54,446 bases of DNA from positions 1 to 54,446 of the forward strand of contig NZ_PYWN01000035.1 of assembly GCF_003049505.1 (NCBI RefSeq). The letters run 5' to 3'. This DNA comes from Metasolibacillus meyeri (GTDB lineage: Bacteria; Bacillota; Bacilli; Bacillales_A; Planococcaceae). A model generated the notes under the pieces. It had not been told where the DNA came from. It worked only from the letters and a program-made list of their open reading frames with translations, and ran no database searches. A program made the translations under genes and the position numbers. Each line of letters starts with the position of its first letter. Positions within the stretch are counted from its first letter, which is position 1. This document shows positions 33,563 to 42,565 of the stretch, one piece after another.

Positions 33563-35101
33563 TTATTTTCCTTGTCTTTCTTTATTGCGTTCAACCCAGA
33601 AATCTGCATTTTTAATTCCTAGTTTAGTAGGATCAAATTGCGGGTCTTTGCCTTCCTTTTTTTGTTTTTCATAATCTTTTAATGCCAAAATTGCTGGCTT
33701 CATGACAATTAAAATAGCAATAACGTTTACCCATACCATTAAACCTAAACCAACGTCCCCCATTGCCCAAGCTAAATCTGAAGTACGTACTGTTCCTAAA
33801 AATGCAGCAACTAAAATCGCTATTTTCGCAATCCAAATACCGATTTTCTCAGCGGTTCCTGTAAATAAATAAGCAACATTTGTTTCAGCAATATAGTAAT
33901 AAGCCATAATTGTTGTGAAAGCGAAGAAGAATAATGCAATTGCTACGAATGGTGCGCCAAACCCTGGAATTGCACTTTCTACAGCATGCTGTGTATAAGT
34001 AGCACCTTCTTTAATTGTTTGTGCATAAGAAATTTGCGTATCACCTGTATAGTCTTTTTGACCAAATTCGCCTGTGAAAATCGTTGGATAAATTTCCTCT
34101 TGTTTCGATTCATGTTGCACAATAATTTTGTCTGATTTTTCATCATGCACATTGTACATACCTGTAAACAAAATCATAAATGCTGTTGCTGAACAAATTA
34201 ATAATGTATCAATGTATACAGATGCTGCTTGTACAATCCCTTGTTTTGCAGGATGAGATACTTCCGCAGCTGCTGCTGGGTGAGCACCAGTACCTTGACC
34301 AGCCTCATTTGAGTAAATGCCACGTTTAACACCCCAAGCAATAGCAGAGCCCACTATTCCACCAAAAAGTTCTTGAGCACCAAATGCACTTGAGAAAATT
34401 AAGCCGATAACTGCTGGAATTTCTGAAATGTTCATCGCAATAATAATAAGTGCCATAATAATATAAGCTGCAGCCATGAATGGTACGATAACCTGCGCTG
34501 CATTTGCAATTGATTTAACCCCACCAATAATGATTGCACCTAATAATACTGCAATAATAAGACCCGTAATCCACGGAGCTAAACCAAAAGCATTTTCCAC
34601 TGCTCCTGAAATCGCATTAGATTGCACACCAGGCATTAAAATTAACATTGCAATCACTGCTACAACTGCAAATAGTATACCGAACCATTTTTGACCAGTA
34701 CCTTTTTCAATATAGAAGGCTGGACCACCGCGATATTCAGTTTCCTTCTCTTCTTTGTAAATTTGAGCCAATGTCGACTCTACATAAGCTGTCGCAGCTC
34801 CAATGAAAGCAATTGCCCACATCCAAAATACAGCACCAGGTCCCCCCATACCGATTGCAGTTGCTGTACCTGCGATATTACCTGTACCTACACGCCCCGA
34901 TAAAGCAATCGACATCGCTTGGAATGAGGAAATACCTTTTTCTGATTTTTCCCCTTTAAACATTAACACAAACATGTCTTTAATATGGCGTACTTGCATA
35001 AAACGAGTAATAATTGAGAAAAATAGTCCTACTAGTAAAATAGCGTAAATAAACCATGGTCCCCATAAAATATCATTTAAAAACCCTACCAAAGCATCCA
35101 T
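33563..35101 (-). CDS. Sodium:alanine/glycine symporter (AGCS family)
   Basis: The 512-residue membrane transporter of the alanine/glycine:cation symporter family (AlsT/AgcS/DagA type) has about eleven helices. GRVGTGNIAGTATAIGMGGPGAVFWMW, AYVESTLAQIYK and GIYSNEAGQGTGAHPAAAA are the family signatures. It should import alanine or glycine with Na+; the exact substrate is not visible. I use the start at 35101 (MDALVGFL), preceded by AAAGGGGG 6 nt upstream; the frame is open to 35170. An extracytoplasmic insert (about 320-390, EEIYPTIFTGEFG) is a little long but not unusual. Confidence 0.9.
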   Translation of the reverse strand: MDALVGFLNDILWGPWFIYAILLVGLFFSIITRFMQVRHIKDMFVLMFKGEKSEKGISSFQAMSIALSGRVGTGNIAGTATAIGMGGPGAVFWMWAIAFIGAATAYVESTLAQIYKEEKETEYRGGPAFYIEKGTGQKWFGILFAVVAVIAMLILMPGVQSNAISGAVENAFGLAPWITGLIIAVLLGAIIIGGVKSIANAAQVIVPFMAAAYIIMALIIIAMNISEIPAVIGLIFSSAFGAQELFGGIVGSAIAWGVKRGIYSNEAGQGTGAHPAAAAEVSHPAKQGIVQAASVYIDTLLICSATAFMILFTGMYNVHDEKSDKIIVQHESKQEEIYPTIFTGEFGQKDYTGDTQISYAQTIKEGATYTQHAVESAIPGFGAPFVAIALFFFAFTTIMAYYYIAETNVAYLFTGTAEKIGIWIAKIAILVAAFLGTVRTSDLAWAMGDVGLGLMVWVNVIAILIVMKPAILALKDYEKQKKEGKDPQFDPTKLGIKNADFWVERNKERQGK

Positions 35102-35251
35102 TAAAATCCCCCTTTGAAAACATTGTACTATTTTGAAATTTACTATATTACATATGCATTTTTTATGCAATACATTTTTAAAATATTCTAAATATTTCGG
35201 TTTTCAAAATTTTTAAAAATAGAGGTTTTATCAGCTTTAGAACAAAATAAA

Positions 35252-35277
35252 GCATGTTAGAAATATTTTTAACATGC
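35252..35277 (-). terminator. Hairpin in the 35.2-35.4 kb gap
   Basis: GCATGTTA (35252-35259) pairs with TAACATGC (35270-35277). On the minus strand it is followed by TTTATTTTG, so it could terminate the hydrolase transcript from 35426. Otherwise 35102-35425 is AT-rich and empty of genes. Confidence 0.55.
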
Positions 35278-35425
35278 CTATTTCCCTATTCACTCACTAA
35301 TTGGTTAAAGTGTTTCGAGTGCCTATATTATTTATTTCACAAAGAATTTTTTCCAAGTGGTTTCACGCCATACTGCCATTAAAATTTATTATATAAAAAA
35401 CATTTTTTGTTTATTTTTTAGGTAA

Positions 35426-36226
35426 TTACATAATATAGCCTAATGAGCGTAACACATTATTCATAAAATCTTTTGTGTATAAATATACTTCTTCTCTTTC
35501 CATTTCAAAGTATAAACTATGTTGACAATCTGACCATTCTTTATATTGAAAATGCGATAGTGGTTGTTGTATTAACCAATTTTTAGCTGCCTGTATATCC
35601 GTAATTTGATCCCTTTCACCTGTCATCATCAAAACAGGTAAATTAAGGAATTTTACCTCTGGATTTTTTAAGCGCTTTAAAAGCTGTTGCAAATCTTTAT
35701 ACCATTTCACTGTAACAGTTGTATTATGAGGAACATCATCTTTTAGCTCATCATATACTTCATAATTTCGAGACATTAGTTGAACAGTAATTTCATGATT
35801 TAATTTTACACTAGAAGTTAGCGCGCTAATGCTCGTTAGTGCATTTGACATTTTTCCTGGTTGAAGCTTTAACTGCATCCATGGAGAAACAAATATCGCA
35901 CCAGCACATTCCAATTTCTTTTTTTGTAAAACATTCATTAACACTGTTGCACCTAAACCATTACCTATAACAAATACAGGCAAGTTTTCGGATAAGCCTA
36001 TTTCGATTAACTGCTTCACATAGTCTTCATATTTGAAAAAATCTTCATCATGGTAACTTATATTTTGAGCTTGTGCTCCATGTCCTGGCAAATCACCCAT
36101 TACAACGTGAAATCCTGCGCTTCGCAGCTTTTCAATTAGCCAAGCATACCAGCGATGATGCTCATATGCACTATGGACAATTGCGACAACTGCTTTTGGC
36201 TGTCCCTCAGCCTCCCATTTCCACAT
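35426..36226 (-). CDS. ytpA: YtpA-like alpha/beta hydrolase lacking the nucleophile serine
   Basis: The 266-residue protein resembles monoacylglycerol lipase/lysophospholipase YtpA of B. subtilis by position (next to ytoA and metK) and layout: VVAIVHSAYEHHRWYAWL (oxyanion strand) and VVMGDLPGHGAQ. At the nucleophile elbow the expected GHSMGG is GNGLGA (in VFVIGNGLGATV), so the catalytic serine is a glycine. The acid (TGERDQITD) and histidine (DCQHSLYF) positions remain. A classical hydrolase mechanism therefore looks impossible, and a binding or regulatory role is more likely. The start at 36226 (MWKWEAEG) has AGGAGGG 6 nt upstream; the frame is open to 36253. Confidence 0.8.
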   Translation of the reverse strand: MWKWEAEGQPKAVVAIVHSAYEHHRWYAWLIEKLRSAGFHVVMGDLPGHGAQAQNISYHDEDFFKYEDYVKQLIEIGLSENLPVFVIGNGLGATVLMNVLQKKKLECAGAIFVSPWMQLKLQPGKMSNALTSISALTSSVKLNHEITVQLMSRNYEVYDELKDDVPHNTTVTVKWYKDLQQLLKRLKNPEVKFLNLPVLMMTGERDQITDIQAAKNWLIQQPLSHFQYKEWSDCQHSLYFEMEREEVYLYTKDFMNNVLRSLGYIM

Positions 36227-36383
36227 TGCAATCCCTCCTATTAGTATTAACATGCTTATATTCTGAATAGATTTCTCTATTATAATCGGTATTTATACAA
36301 TTGTTTAAATTTTATTTTATATTTTTCTCGACTTTTGATACGATGGTTGCAGAGTTTGTATAAAGAAAGGAAGCGTTTTTAAC

Positions 36384-36902
36384 ATGATTTACCCATATAA
36401 AGGGATAACGCCCAAAATTGATCCAACTGCATTTATTGCCGATTTCGCTACGGTAACAGGTGATGTCACAATTGGAGAAGAATCTACCGTCTGGTTTAAT
36501 ACGGTTATTCGCGGTGATGTAGCACCAACTGTAATCGGTAAGCGTGTTAGCATACAAGACTTAAGCTGTATCCATCAAAGTCCAAATAACCCTGTTATTA
36601 TTGAAGATGAAGTAACAGTCGGCCATCAAGTGACATTGCACGGCTGTACGATTCGTAAACGTGCATTAATCGGTATGGGCTCCATTATTCTTGATGGCGC
36701 TGAAATTGGAGAAGGTGCATTTATCGGTGCTGGCAGCCTTGTCCCTCCAGGTAAAAAGATACCACCAAACTCGCTTGCACTGGGTCGCCCTGTAAAGGTA
36801 GTACGCGAAGTCAATGCAGAGGATCGTGAAGATATGGATCGCATTATTCGCGAATATGTAGAAAAAGGGCAATATTATAAATCTTTGCAAGAGAACGTCT
36901 AA
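36384..36902 (+). CDS. ytoA: Gamma-carbonic-anhydrase-like hexapeptide protein YtoA
   Basis: The 172-residue left-handed beta-helix protein has repeated hexapeptides (VTGDVTIGEES, VIIEDEVTVGH, ALIGMGSIILDGAEIGEGAFIGAGSLV). The three zinc-binding histidines of the family are in SCIHQS, VGHQVTLHGC. A C-terminal helix (REDMDRIIREYVEKG) closes the trimer. Close relatives (YrdA, PaaY, CaiE) include both active carbonic anhydrases and inactive binding proteins, so the activity is unproven. AAAGGAAG lies about 8 nt before ATG. Position between ytpA and metK matches B. subtilis. Confidence 0.9.
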   Translation: MIYPYKGITPKIDPTAFIADFATVTGDVTIGEESTVWFNTVIRGDVAPTVIGKRVSIQDLSCIHQSPNNPVIIEDEVTVGHQVTLHGCTIRKRALIGMGSIILDGAEIGEGAFIGAGSLVPPGKKIPPNSLALGRPVKVVREVNAEDREDMDRIIREYVEKGQYYKSLQENV

Positions 36903-36970
36903 AAATTGATTTTGAGCTATTTCCTTGCGAGCCCCGTTTTTTTAGAAAATATTTAGTATAAAACAACAAA

Positions 36971-37017
36971 TGGCTGTCGGAGGAACGGAGGCGTTAACCT
37001 CCATTCCCTGACAGCCT
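36971..37017. terminator. Terminator between ytoA and metK
   Basis: GGCTGTCGGAGGAACGGAGG and CCTCCATTCCCTGACAGCC form a long stem with small bulges, a loop near 36993 and a TTTC tail. It is shared by converging genes. Confidence 0.8.
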
Positions 37018-37029
37018 TTCATCATGCGA

Positions 37030-38235
37030 TTATTTCGCTAATAATGCCGCTTTTTCTTTTAATACTTCCGCTTTATCCGTTTGCTCCCAAGGTACATTTA
37101 AATCTGTGCGACCGAAATGTCCGTACGCTGCTGTTTGTTTGTAAATTGGGCGGCGTAAATCTAACATTTTAATAATTCCAGCTGGACGTAAATCGAATAG
37201 CTCACGAACCCATTCAACGATTTGTGAAGATGCTACTGTTCCTGTACCAAATGTATCAACTGCGATAGATACAGGCTGTGCTACACCAATTGCATAAGCA
37301 AGTTGTACTTCAGCACGATCCGCTAAACCAGCAGCCACGATGTTTTTTGCTACATAACGTGCTGCATAAGCTGCTGAACGGTCAACCTTTGTTGCATCCT
37401 TCCCTGAGAATGCCCCACCGCCATGACGTGCATAGCCACCGTACGTATCTACAATAATTTTGCGACCAGTTAAGCCCGCATCGCCTTTTGGTCCACCGAT
37501 AACAAAGCGACCTGTTGGATTAATAAAGTATTTTGTCGCATCATCTAATAACTCTGCTGGTACAACAGATGCAATTACAAGGCGTTTTAAATCTGCTTGA
37601 ATTTGCTCTAATGTCACATCTTCATCATGCTGTGTAGAAATAACAATTGTATCCACACGCACTGGTACATTATTTTCATCGTACTCTACTGTTACTTGCG
37701 TTTTGCCATCAGGACGTAAATATGTTAATTCGCCCGTTTTACGCACTTCTGTTAAACGGCGTGCTAGCTTGTGAGCTAAGCTAATTGGCAGCGGCATAAG
37801 CTCTGGCGTTTCGTTACAAGCATAACCAAACATTAAACCTTGGTCACCAGCACCAATCGCTTCAATTGCTTCATCTGACATTGAGCCTTCACGAGCTTCA
37901 AGCGCTTGATCTACTCCTTGTGCGATATCAGGAGATTGCTCGCCGATTGCTACAAGCACTGCTAGGTTTTCTGCATCAAAGCCGTATTTCCCACGCGTAT
38001 AGCCGATTTCTGCCACAGTATCACGTACAATGCCTTTAATATCGACATAAGTAGAAGTTGAAATTTCCCCTGCAACTAGTACAAGACCTGTCGTTACAGT
38101 TGTTTCACATGCTACACGTGCATTTGGGTCTTCCTTTAAAATAGCATCTAAAATAGCATCTGAGATTTGGTCACAAATTTTATCAGGATGTCCTTCTGTT
38201 ACACTTTCTGATGTAAATAGTCTACGATTTGTCAT
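37030..38235 (-). CDS. metK: S-adenosylmethionine synthetase
   Basis: MetK makes SAM from methionine and ATP. The 401-residue enzyme has all three domains and the signature motifs [28 protein letters not shown] and [19 protein letters not shown]. It should be a cytoplasmic homodimer or tetramer. The start at 38235 has AGGAGG 6 nt upstream; the open frame runs back to 38430 into the leader and is not coding. Transcription comes from a strong sigma-A promoter through a SAM-I riboswitch and terminator, so excess SAM should stop it. SAM is consumed by several enzymes in this window, notably the speE route and the methyltransferases. Confidence 0.97.
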   Translation of the reverse strand: MTNRRLFTSESVTEGHPDKICDQISDAILDAILKEDPNARVACETTVTTGLVLVAGEISTSTYVDIKGIVRDTVAEIGYTRGKYGFDAENLAVLVAIGEQSPDIAQGVDQALEAREGSMSDEAIEAIGAGDQGLMFGYACNETPELMPLPISLAHKLARRLTEVRKTGELTYLRPDGKTQVTVEYDENNVPVRVDTIVISTQHDEDVTLEQIQADLKRLVIASVVPAELLDDATKYFINPTGRFVIGGPKGDAGLTGRKIIVDTYGGYARHGGGAFSGKDATKVDRSAAYAARYVAKNIVAAGLADRAEVQLAYAIGVAQPVSIAVDTFGTGTVASSQIVEWVRELFDLRPAGIIKMLDLRRPIYKQTAAYGHFGRTDLNVPWEQTDKAEVLKEKAALLAK

Positions 38236-38371
38236 GTTGTTTCCTCCTATAATTCCTGCGAATATGATACGGTACTCGTTACCCATGTCAAGCTTATTTA
38301 AGCCATTACCGCTTCTTAACACGAGGATTTTGAAAGGTATAATCAAAGAAAAGAGGTTTCTTTTTTGCAAT

Positions 38372-38407
38372 AAAAAAACCTTCCACTCATAAAGTATGAG
38401 AGAAAGG
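38372..38407 (-). terminator. Terminator of the metK SAM riboswitch
   Basis: On the minus strand CCTTTCTCTCATAC pairs with the GTATGAGTGGAAGG side (38407-38379) and is followed by seven T (38378-38372). It is the expression platform of the riboswitch at 38432-38545. Confidence 0.85.
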
Positions 38408-38431
38408 ATTGTGTTTTCGTTCCCTTTCACT

Positions 38432-38545
38432 CTTATCGTTCAAGGAGCATTCTCCTTGCATCAGGTTGGCACCAACGCATGATGTGAAAAGTCATGCAGG
38501 TTGCCGGGCTTCACAGGGCCTGACCCTCCACCAGCTCGGGATAAG
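38432..38545 (-). promoter_or_regulatory. SAM-I (S-box) riboswitch of metK
   Basis: The minus strand reads CTTATCCCGAG...GGTGGAGGGTCAGGCCC, TGAAGCCCGGCAACC, then GGTGCCAACC and a closing GATAAG. These are the invariant S-box blocks, including the k-turn, the pseudoknot loop and the P1 stem (38540-38545 with 38432-38437). With SAM bound, the downstream terminator should form and metK be repressed. Confidence 0.96.
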
Positions 38546-38564
38546 AGTATCCGTTCAATTACAT

Positions 38565-38593
38565 ATGATACATAAATCTTTTTACGCTGTCAA
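38565..38593 (-). promoter_or_regulatory. Sigma-A promoter of metK
   Basis: TTGACA (38593-38588), a 17-bp spacer and TATCAT (38570-38565) on the minus strand. The start near 38558 places the riboswitch at the 5' end of the transcript. Confidence 0.88.
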
Positions 38594-38699
38594 ATACTAT
38601 ATATGCTTATTTTATCTAGATTCAACAATGTTTTTTGTACCGAAAGCGTAGCATCAGGTGCGGGTACAGAAAATTCCCTCTTAGATGAATGCCTCATTT

Positions 38700-38835
38700 G
38701 CTTTAATTCAATGGGTGTACAAACACCTGCCGAGAAAGCATAACTCAGTCTAAGAACACTGCGACATATATACCACGACTGAGTAAGCTACATCCCGTTG
38801 CCTCAAAGCCTCCAAAAGAGGTTACAGATTTTGAA
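38700..38835 (-). other. Structured intergenic element, copy R2
   Basis: Segment 38810-38705 (minus strand) matches 10456-10547 (plus strand) upstream of speA. It has the stem CTCAGTC/GACTGAG (38783-38777 with 38750-38744), a following CTTTCTC loop, and hairpin GGTGT/ACACC (38727-38714). A TTGAATT tail ends the match. The R2 apical loop is 14 nt longer than R1's. It lies upstream of the metK promoter and about 220 bp before the pckA promoter; no open frame is present. The function is unknown, and neither SAM-I nor T-box features occur in it. From 38836 to 39055 I see no other gene. Confidence 0.5.
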
Positions 38836-39055
38836 AAGAGGTCTGCTCGTTCTTAATCTCATGCACACCTCGCAAAGTGAACATTTGTTCAGCACTCAAA
38901 AGGTCAATTGGGATAATCACATAACTTTCATTTGAAACATCTCATACATGCAATCGCTTTCTGCATCAATTGTAACTACTATGATGAAAATCAACTATAC
39001 AGGAGGTTTGTAATCGTTTCGCCACAAAATTTCATAAATTTATAACGAATTAGTA

Positions 39056-39083
39056 TAGACTATTTCATTTAATGTGTTATACT
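39056..39083 (+). promoter_or_regulatory. Probable pckA promoter
   Basis: TAGACT (39056-39061), a 16-bp spacer and TATACT (39078-39083) lie 70 bp before the pckA start. The -35 is poor, which would suit an activated or repressed gluconeogenic promoter, but no operator is recognised. Confidence 0.5.
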
Positions 39084-39153
39084 TTTTGTAGTTGAAGGAA
39101 AGAAACGCCCATCAGATTTGGGAATATTATAAACAAAAGGATGGTTTTAAACG

Positions 39154-40740
39154 ATGAATTCAGTAGAAATTGCGAACGAACTGAAAGATTTATTAAATGG
39201 CACAAATATTCATGTTCAACTTTCTGTTCCACAGTTAGTAGAAAAAGCAACATCTCGTGGAGAAGCAATTCTAACTGTTGACGGTGCATTGCGTGCTGAA
39301 ACAGGCAAATATACTGGTCGTTCTCCTAAAGATAAATATACTGTAGAAGAAGAAAGCACAAAAGATAAAATTGACTGGGGTAAAGTAAACCGTCCGATTT
39401 CTTCTGAAGTGTTTGAAAAACTATATGTCAAAGTAGTTAACTATTTAAAAGAGCGCGACGAACTTTTCGTATTTAACGGTTTTGCTGGTGCAGATAAAGA
39501 TTCACAAATCGGAATTAAAGTAATCAATGAATATGCATGGCACAATTTATTCTGTCATCAATTATTTATCCGCCCTACTGCGGAAGAACTGGCTACACAT
39601 AAAACAGACTTCACAATCGTTTCGGCTCCTAACTTTAAAGCAGATCCAGCCGTTGACGGTACAGGTTCAGAAACGTTCATTATTGTTTCACTTGAAAAGA
39701 AAGTCATTTTAATTGGCGGTACAGAATATGCTGGTGAAATGAAAAAATCTATTTTCGGTATTATGAACTACTTATTACCGGAGCAAGGTATTTTATCAAT
39801 GCATTGTTCAGCCAATGTTGGCGAAACAGGCGATGTTGCACTGTTCTTCGGTTTATCTGGTACAGGTAAAACAACTTTATCAGCAGATAGCGATCGCAAA
39901 TTAATCGGTGATGACGAGCACGGTTGGTCAGACAATGGTGTATTCAATATCGAAGGTGGTTGCTATGCAAAAACAATCAACCTTTCAGCAGAAAAAGAGC
40001 CTGAAATTTATAATGCCATTCGTTTCGGTGCTGTATTAGAAAACGTTGTAGTGGATGAAAATACACGTATTTGCAACTATGATGACGGCTCATTAACAGA
40101 AAATACACGTGTTGCCTATCCGATTGATTATATCGAAAATATTGCGAAGCCTTCTGTAGCAGGACACCCACAAACAATCGTGTTCTTAACTGCAGACGCA
40201 TTTGGCGTATTGCCTCCAATTTCTAAATTAACAAAAGAGCAAGCGATGTACCACTTCTTAAGCGGTTTCACATCAAAACTAGCAGGTACAGAACGTGGCG
40301 TAACAGAGCCAGAACCAGTATTCTCAACATGCTTCGGTTCCCCATTCTTACCACTTCCTGCAACAGTTTATGCAGAAATGCTTGGTAAAAAAATTGACGA
40401 ACATGGCGCTCAAGTATTTTTAGTCAACACTGGTTGGACTGGTGGTGAATACGGTGTAGGTAGCCGTATGAAACTTTCTTACACACGTGCAATGGTGCGC
40501 GCTGCAATTGAAGGTAAACTAGGTAATGTTGAAACAACACAAGATGCAGTATTTGGCTTACACATCCCAACAGTAATCGAAGGTGTTCCATCAGAAGTAT
40601 TGAACCCTCGTGATGCTTGGGCTGACAAAGATGCATATGATGCAAAAGCGAAGCATTTAGCAAGCCTTTTCAACGATAACTTCAAAAAATTCGCTAACGT
40701 TTCGGACGATATTTCGAAAAAAGGCGGACCACTAGTTTAA
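39154..40740 (+). CDS. pckA: Phosphoenolpyruvate carboxykinase (ATP)
   Basis: PckA converts oxaloacetate and ATP to phosphoenolpyruvate and CO2, the first committed step of gluconeogenesis. The 528-residue enzyme has the RSPKDKY substrate loop, [10 protein letters not shown], and the kinase-type P-loop [13 protein letters not shown]. The metal/ATP site is in [19 protein letters not shown], and the R/T in [13 protein letters not shown] is also visible. Length and motifs are standard. AAAGGATGG precedes ATG by about 9 nt. It is divergent from metK as in B. subtilis. A terminator follows. Confidence 0.97.
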   Translation: MNSVEIANELKDLLNGTNIHVQLSVPQLVEKATSRGEAILTVDGALRAETGKYTGRSPKDKYTVEEESTKDKIDWGKVNRPISSEVFEKLYVKVVNYLKERDELFVFNGFAGADKDSQIGIKVINEYAWHNLFCHQLFIRPTAEELATHKTDFTIVSAPNFKADPAVDGTGSETFIIVSLEKKVILIGGTEYAGEMKKSIFGIMNYLLPEQGILSMHCSANVGETGDVALFFGLSGTGKTTLSADSDRKLIGDDEHGWSDNGVFNIEGGCYAKTINLSAEKEPEIYNAIRFGAVLENVVVDENTRICNYDDGSLTENTRVAYPIDYIENIAKPSVAGHPQTIVFLTADAFGVLPPISKLTKEQAMYHFLSGFTSKLAGTERGVTEPEPVFSTCFGSPFLPLPATVYAEMLGKKIDEHGAQVFLVNTGWTGGEYGVGSRMKLSYTRAMVRAAIEGKLGNVETTQDAVFGLHIPTVIEGVPSEVLNPRDAWADKDAYDAKAKHLASLFNDNFKKFANVSDDISKKGGPLV

Positions 40741-40748
40741 TATGATTG

Positions 40749-40793
40749 AAAAATGTCCGAAGATGATTTTAATTCATTTTTGGGCATTTTTTG
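40749..40793 (+). terminator. Terminator of pckA
   Basis: AAAAATGTCCGAAGATGA and TTCATTTTTGGGCATTTTT pair with a few mismatches and end in a T-run. Confidence 0.75.
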
Positions 40794-40863
40794 TTAAAAG
40801 TGCTTGTTTAATTTCTTATAAATTTGCCTATCCTCTATTTATATGTATTGGAGGAGATGTAAA

Positions 40864-42417
40864 ATGAAACACTCAGACACACAGCAATCCCCTCTCTCTC
40901 AACTTTCACCCGATGCACATCAGCAACCTTTACCTACTTCACTACAAAATACGCTTGATATAATCAAACGTACAACGGGCTTTAGTGATGATATGATCGT
41001 ACGACAGCTTTTCATTGGAGAAGCTGCTAAACAGTCTGTAGCGATTGTTTATATAGAGGGCTTAGTCAATAAAGCAGATATTACAAATACATTGTTAGAG
41101 CCTATTATGGGATTATTAACAGATCAGGTTGAAGAAAACATCGAAAAAACAACGGATTATTTAAAGCAATATTGCTTAACAATTGGCAATGTAGAAGAAA
41201 TCAAAAAATTTGCAACGCTCTACAGTGCCCTTTTCAATGGCAGTGCAATTATCCTAGTAGATGGTTTAGCAATCGCACTCGCTACGAACATAAAAGATGC
41301 TAAAGATAGACCTGTTATGGAGCCTGCTACAGAGTCTGTTATACGCGGACCACGTGAATCTTTTACGGAAACATTGCGCACAAATACAGCCTTACTTCGA
41401 CGCAAAATCAAAAATCCTAATCTTTGGATTCAAACAAAGATTATTGGTTCTGTCACACAAACTGATGTGGCCGTCATTCACATTAATGGCATTGCTAATG
41501 AAAAAATTGTGCAAGAGGTACTAGATCGGCTAAATCAAATTGATATCGACGGTATTTTAGAAGGCGGTTATATTGAGTCATTGATTCAGGATACCCAGTT
41601 CTCATTGTTCCCAACAATGTATACTTCAGAGCGTCCAGATGTAATTGCAGGAGAATTACTCGAAGGAAAGGTCGCAATTATGGTTGATGGTACGCCTTTT
41701 GTACTTATTGTTCCCTCTCTCATTACATCGTTTTTACAATCGTCTGAAGATTATTATTCAAATGCAATCGTCACCTCTCTTATTCGCTTATTAAGGATTG
41801 CTGCCATCCTTATTTCATTAGTTGCCCCTGCCTTTTATGTAGCGGTGACGACATTTCATCAGGAAATGCTGCCTACACCTTTACTTATTAGTATTGCATC
41901 ACAGCGTGAAGGTATTCCATTTCCAGCCGTCATCGAAGCGTTATTAATGGAGCTCGCCTTTGAAGTTTTGCGTGAAGCTGGGCTGCGTATGCCTCGCACA
42001 ATCGGACCAGCTGTCTCAATTGTTGGTACATTAGTAATTGGCGAAGCAGCTGTGACAGCCGGTATTGTGTCCGCAGTAACCGTTATTATTGTTGCTTTAA
42101 CTGCTATATGTAGTTTTATTTTCCCATCATATGGTCTATCGAATTCAGTCCGAGTTTTACGTTTTCCTTTCATTTTACTGGCTGGAGGATTTGGTCTATA
42201 CGGTGTAATGATTGGCATATTAGCACTTGTCTTGCATTTATGTAGCTTACGTTCATTTGGCATTCCATATATGAGTCCATTTGCACCATTGATACTGGAA
42301 GATCAAAAGGATGCGGTCTTATTATTCCCTAGAAAATTTTTAACGAAACGACCTCGTTTAGTGAATCAAACAAATACAACACGTGCATCACAATATAAAA
42401 AAACGTATAAAAGATAA
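40864..42417 (+). CDS. Germinant receptor A subunit (GerA/GerK type)
   Basis: The 517-residue GerA-family protein is part of a spore inner-membrane receptor for nutrient germinants. A large soluble N-terminal domain (about 1-290) with DDMIVRQLFI and NPNLWIQTKIIGSVTQTDVAVIHING precedes five or six membrane helices. The conserved segments RPDVIAGELLEGKVAIMVDGTPFVLIVPSL, FYVAVTTFHQEMLPT and LMELAFEVLREAGLRMPRTIGPAVSIVGTLVIG are present. The start at 40864 has GGAGGAG 7 nt upstream; the frame is open to 40843. It begins an A-C-D-B operon. The germinant is unknown. Forespore sigma-G control is expected from the family, but I could not identify the promoter with confidence. Confidence 0.93.
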   Translation: MKHSDTQQSPLSQLSPDAHQQPLPTSLQNTLDIIKRTTGFSDDMIVRQLFIGEAAKQSVAIVYIEGLVNKADITNTLLEPIMGLLTDQVEENIEKTTDYLKQYCLTIGNVEEIKKFATLYSALFNGSAIILVDGLAIALATNIKDAKDRPVMEPATESVIRGPRESFTETLRTNTALLRRKIKNPNLWIQTKIIGSVTQTDVAVIHINGIANEKIVQEVLDRLNQIDIDGILEGGYIESLIQDTQFSLFPTMYTSERPDVIAGELLEGKVAIMVDGTPFVLIVPSLITSFLQSSEDYYSNAIVTSLIRLLRIAAILISLVAPAFYVAVTTFHQEMLPTPLLISIASQREGIPFPAVIEALLMELAFEVLREAGLRMPRTIGPAVSIVGTLVIGEAAVTAGIVSAVTVIIVALTAICSFIFPSYGLSNSVRVLRFPFILLAGGFGLYGVMIGILALVLHLCSLRSFGIPYMSPFAPLILEDQKDAVLLFPRKFLTKRPRLVNQTNTTRASQYKKTYKR

Positions 42418-42565
42418 TTAGGGATTATTTTATCTTGATTCAGCAACTTATGCTTTTACGAAAGCATAGTGACAAATCCAAAAGACTCCTAATAGCGTAA
42501 TTACATCTGGAGTTAAATATGGAGACAGCAATTGAATTGATTTTACTTGTAAAAGAGGTGTCTTA

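Noticed and set aside
38236-38430. Longer metK frame and a plus-strand ORF (38409-38651)
   Set aside because: Both lie over the SAM-I riboswitch, its terminator and the promoter; neither has a ribosome binding site.
41859-42263. 134-codon minus-strand ORF opposite gerA
   Set aside because: Shadow of the germinant receptor gene; composition follows the opposite strand and no ribosome binding site precedes it.
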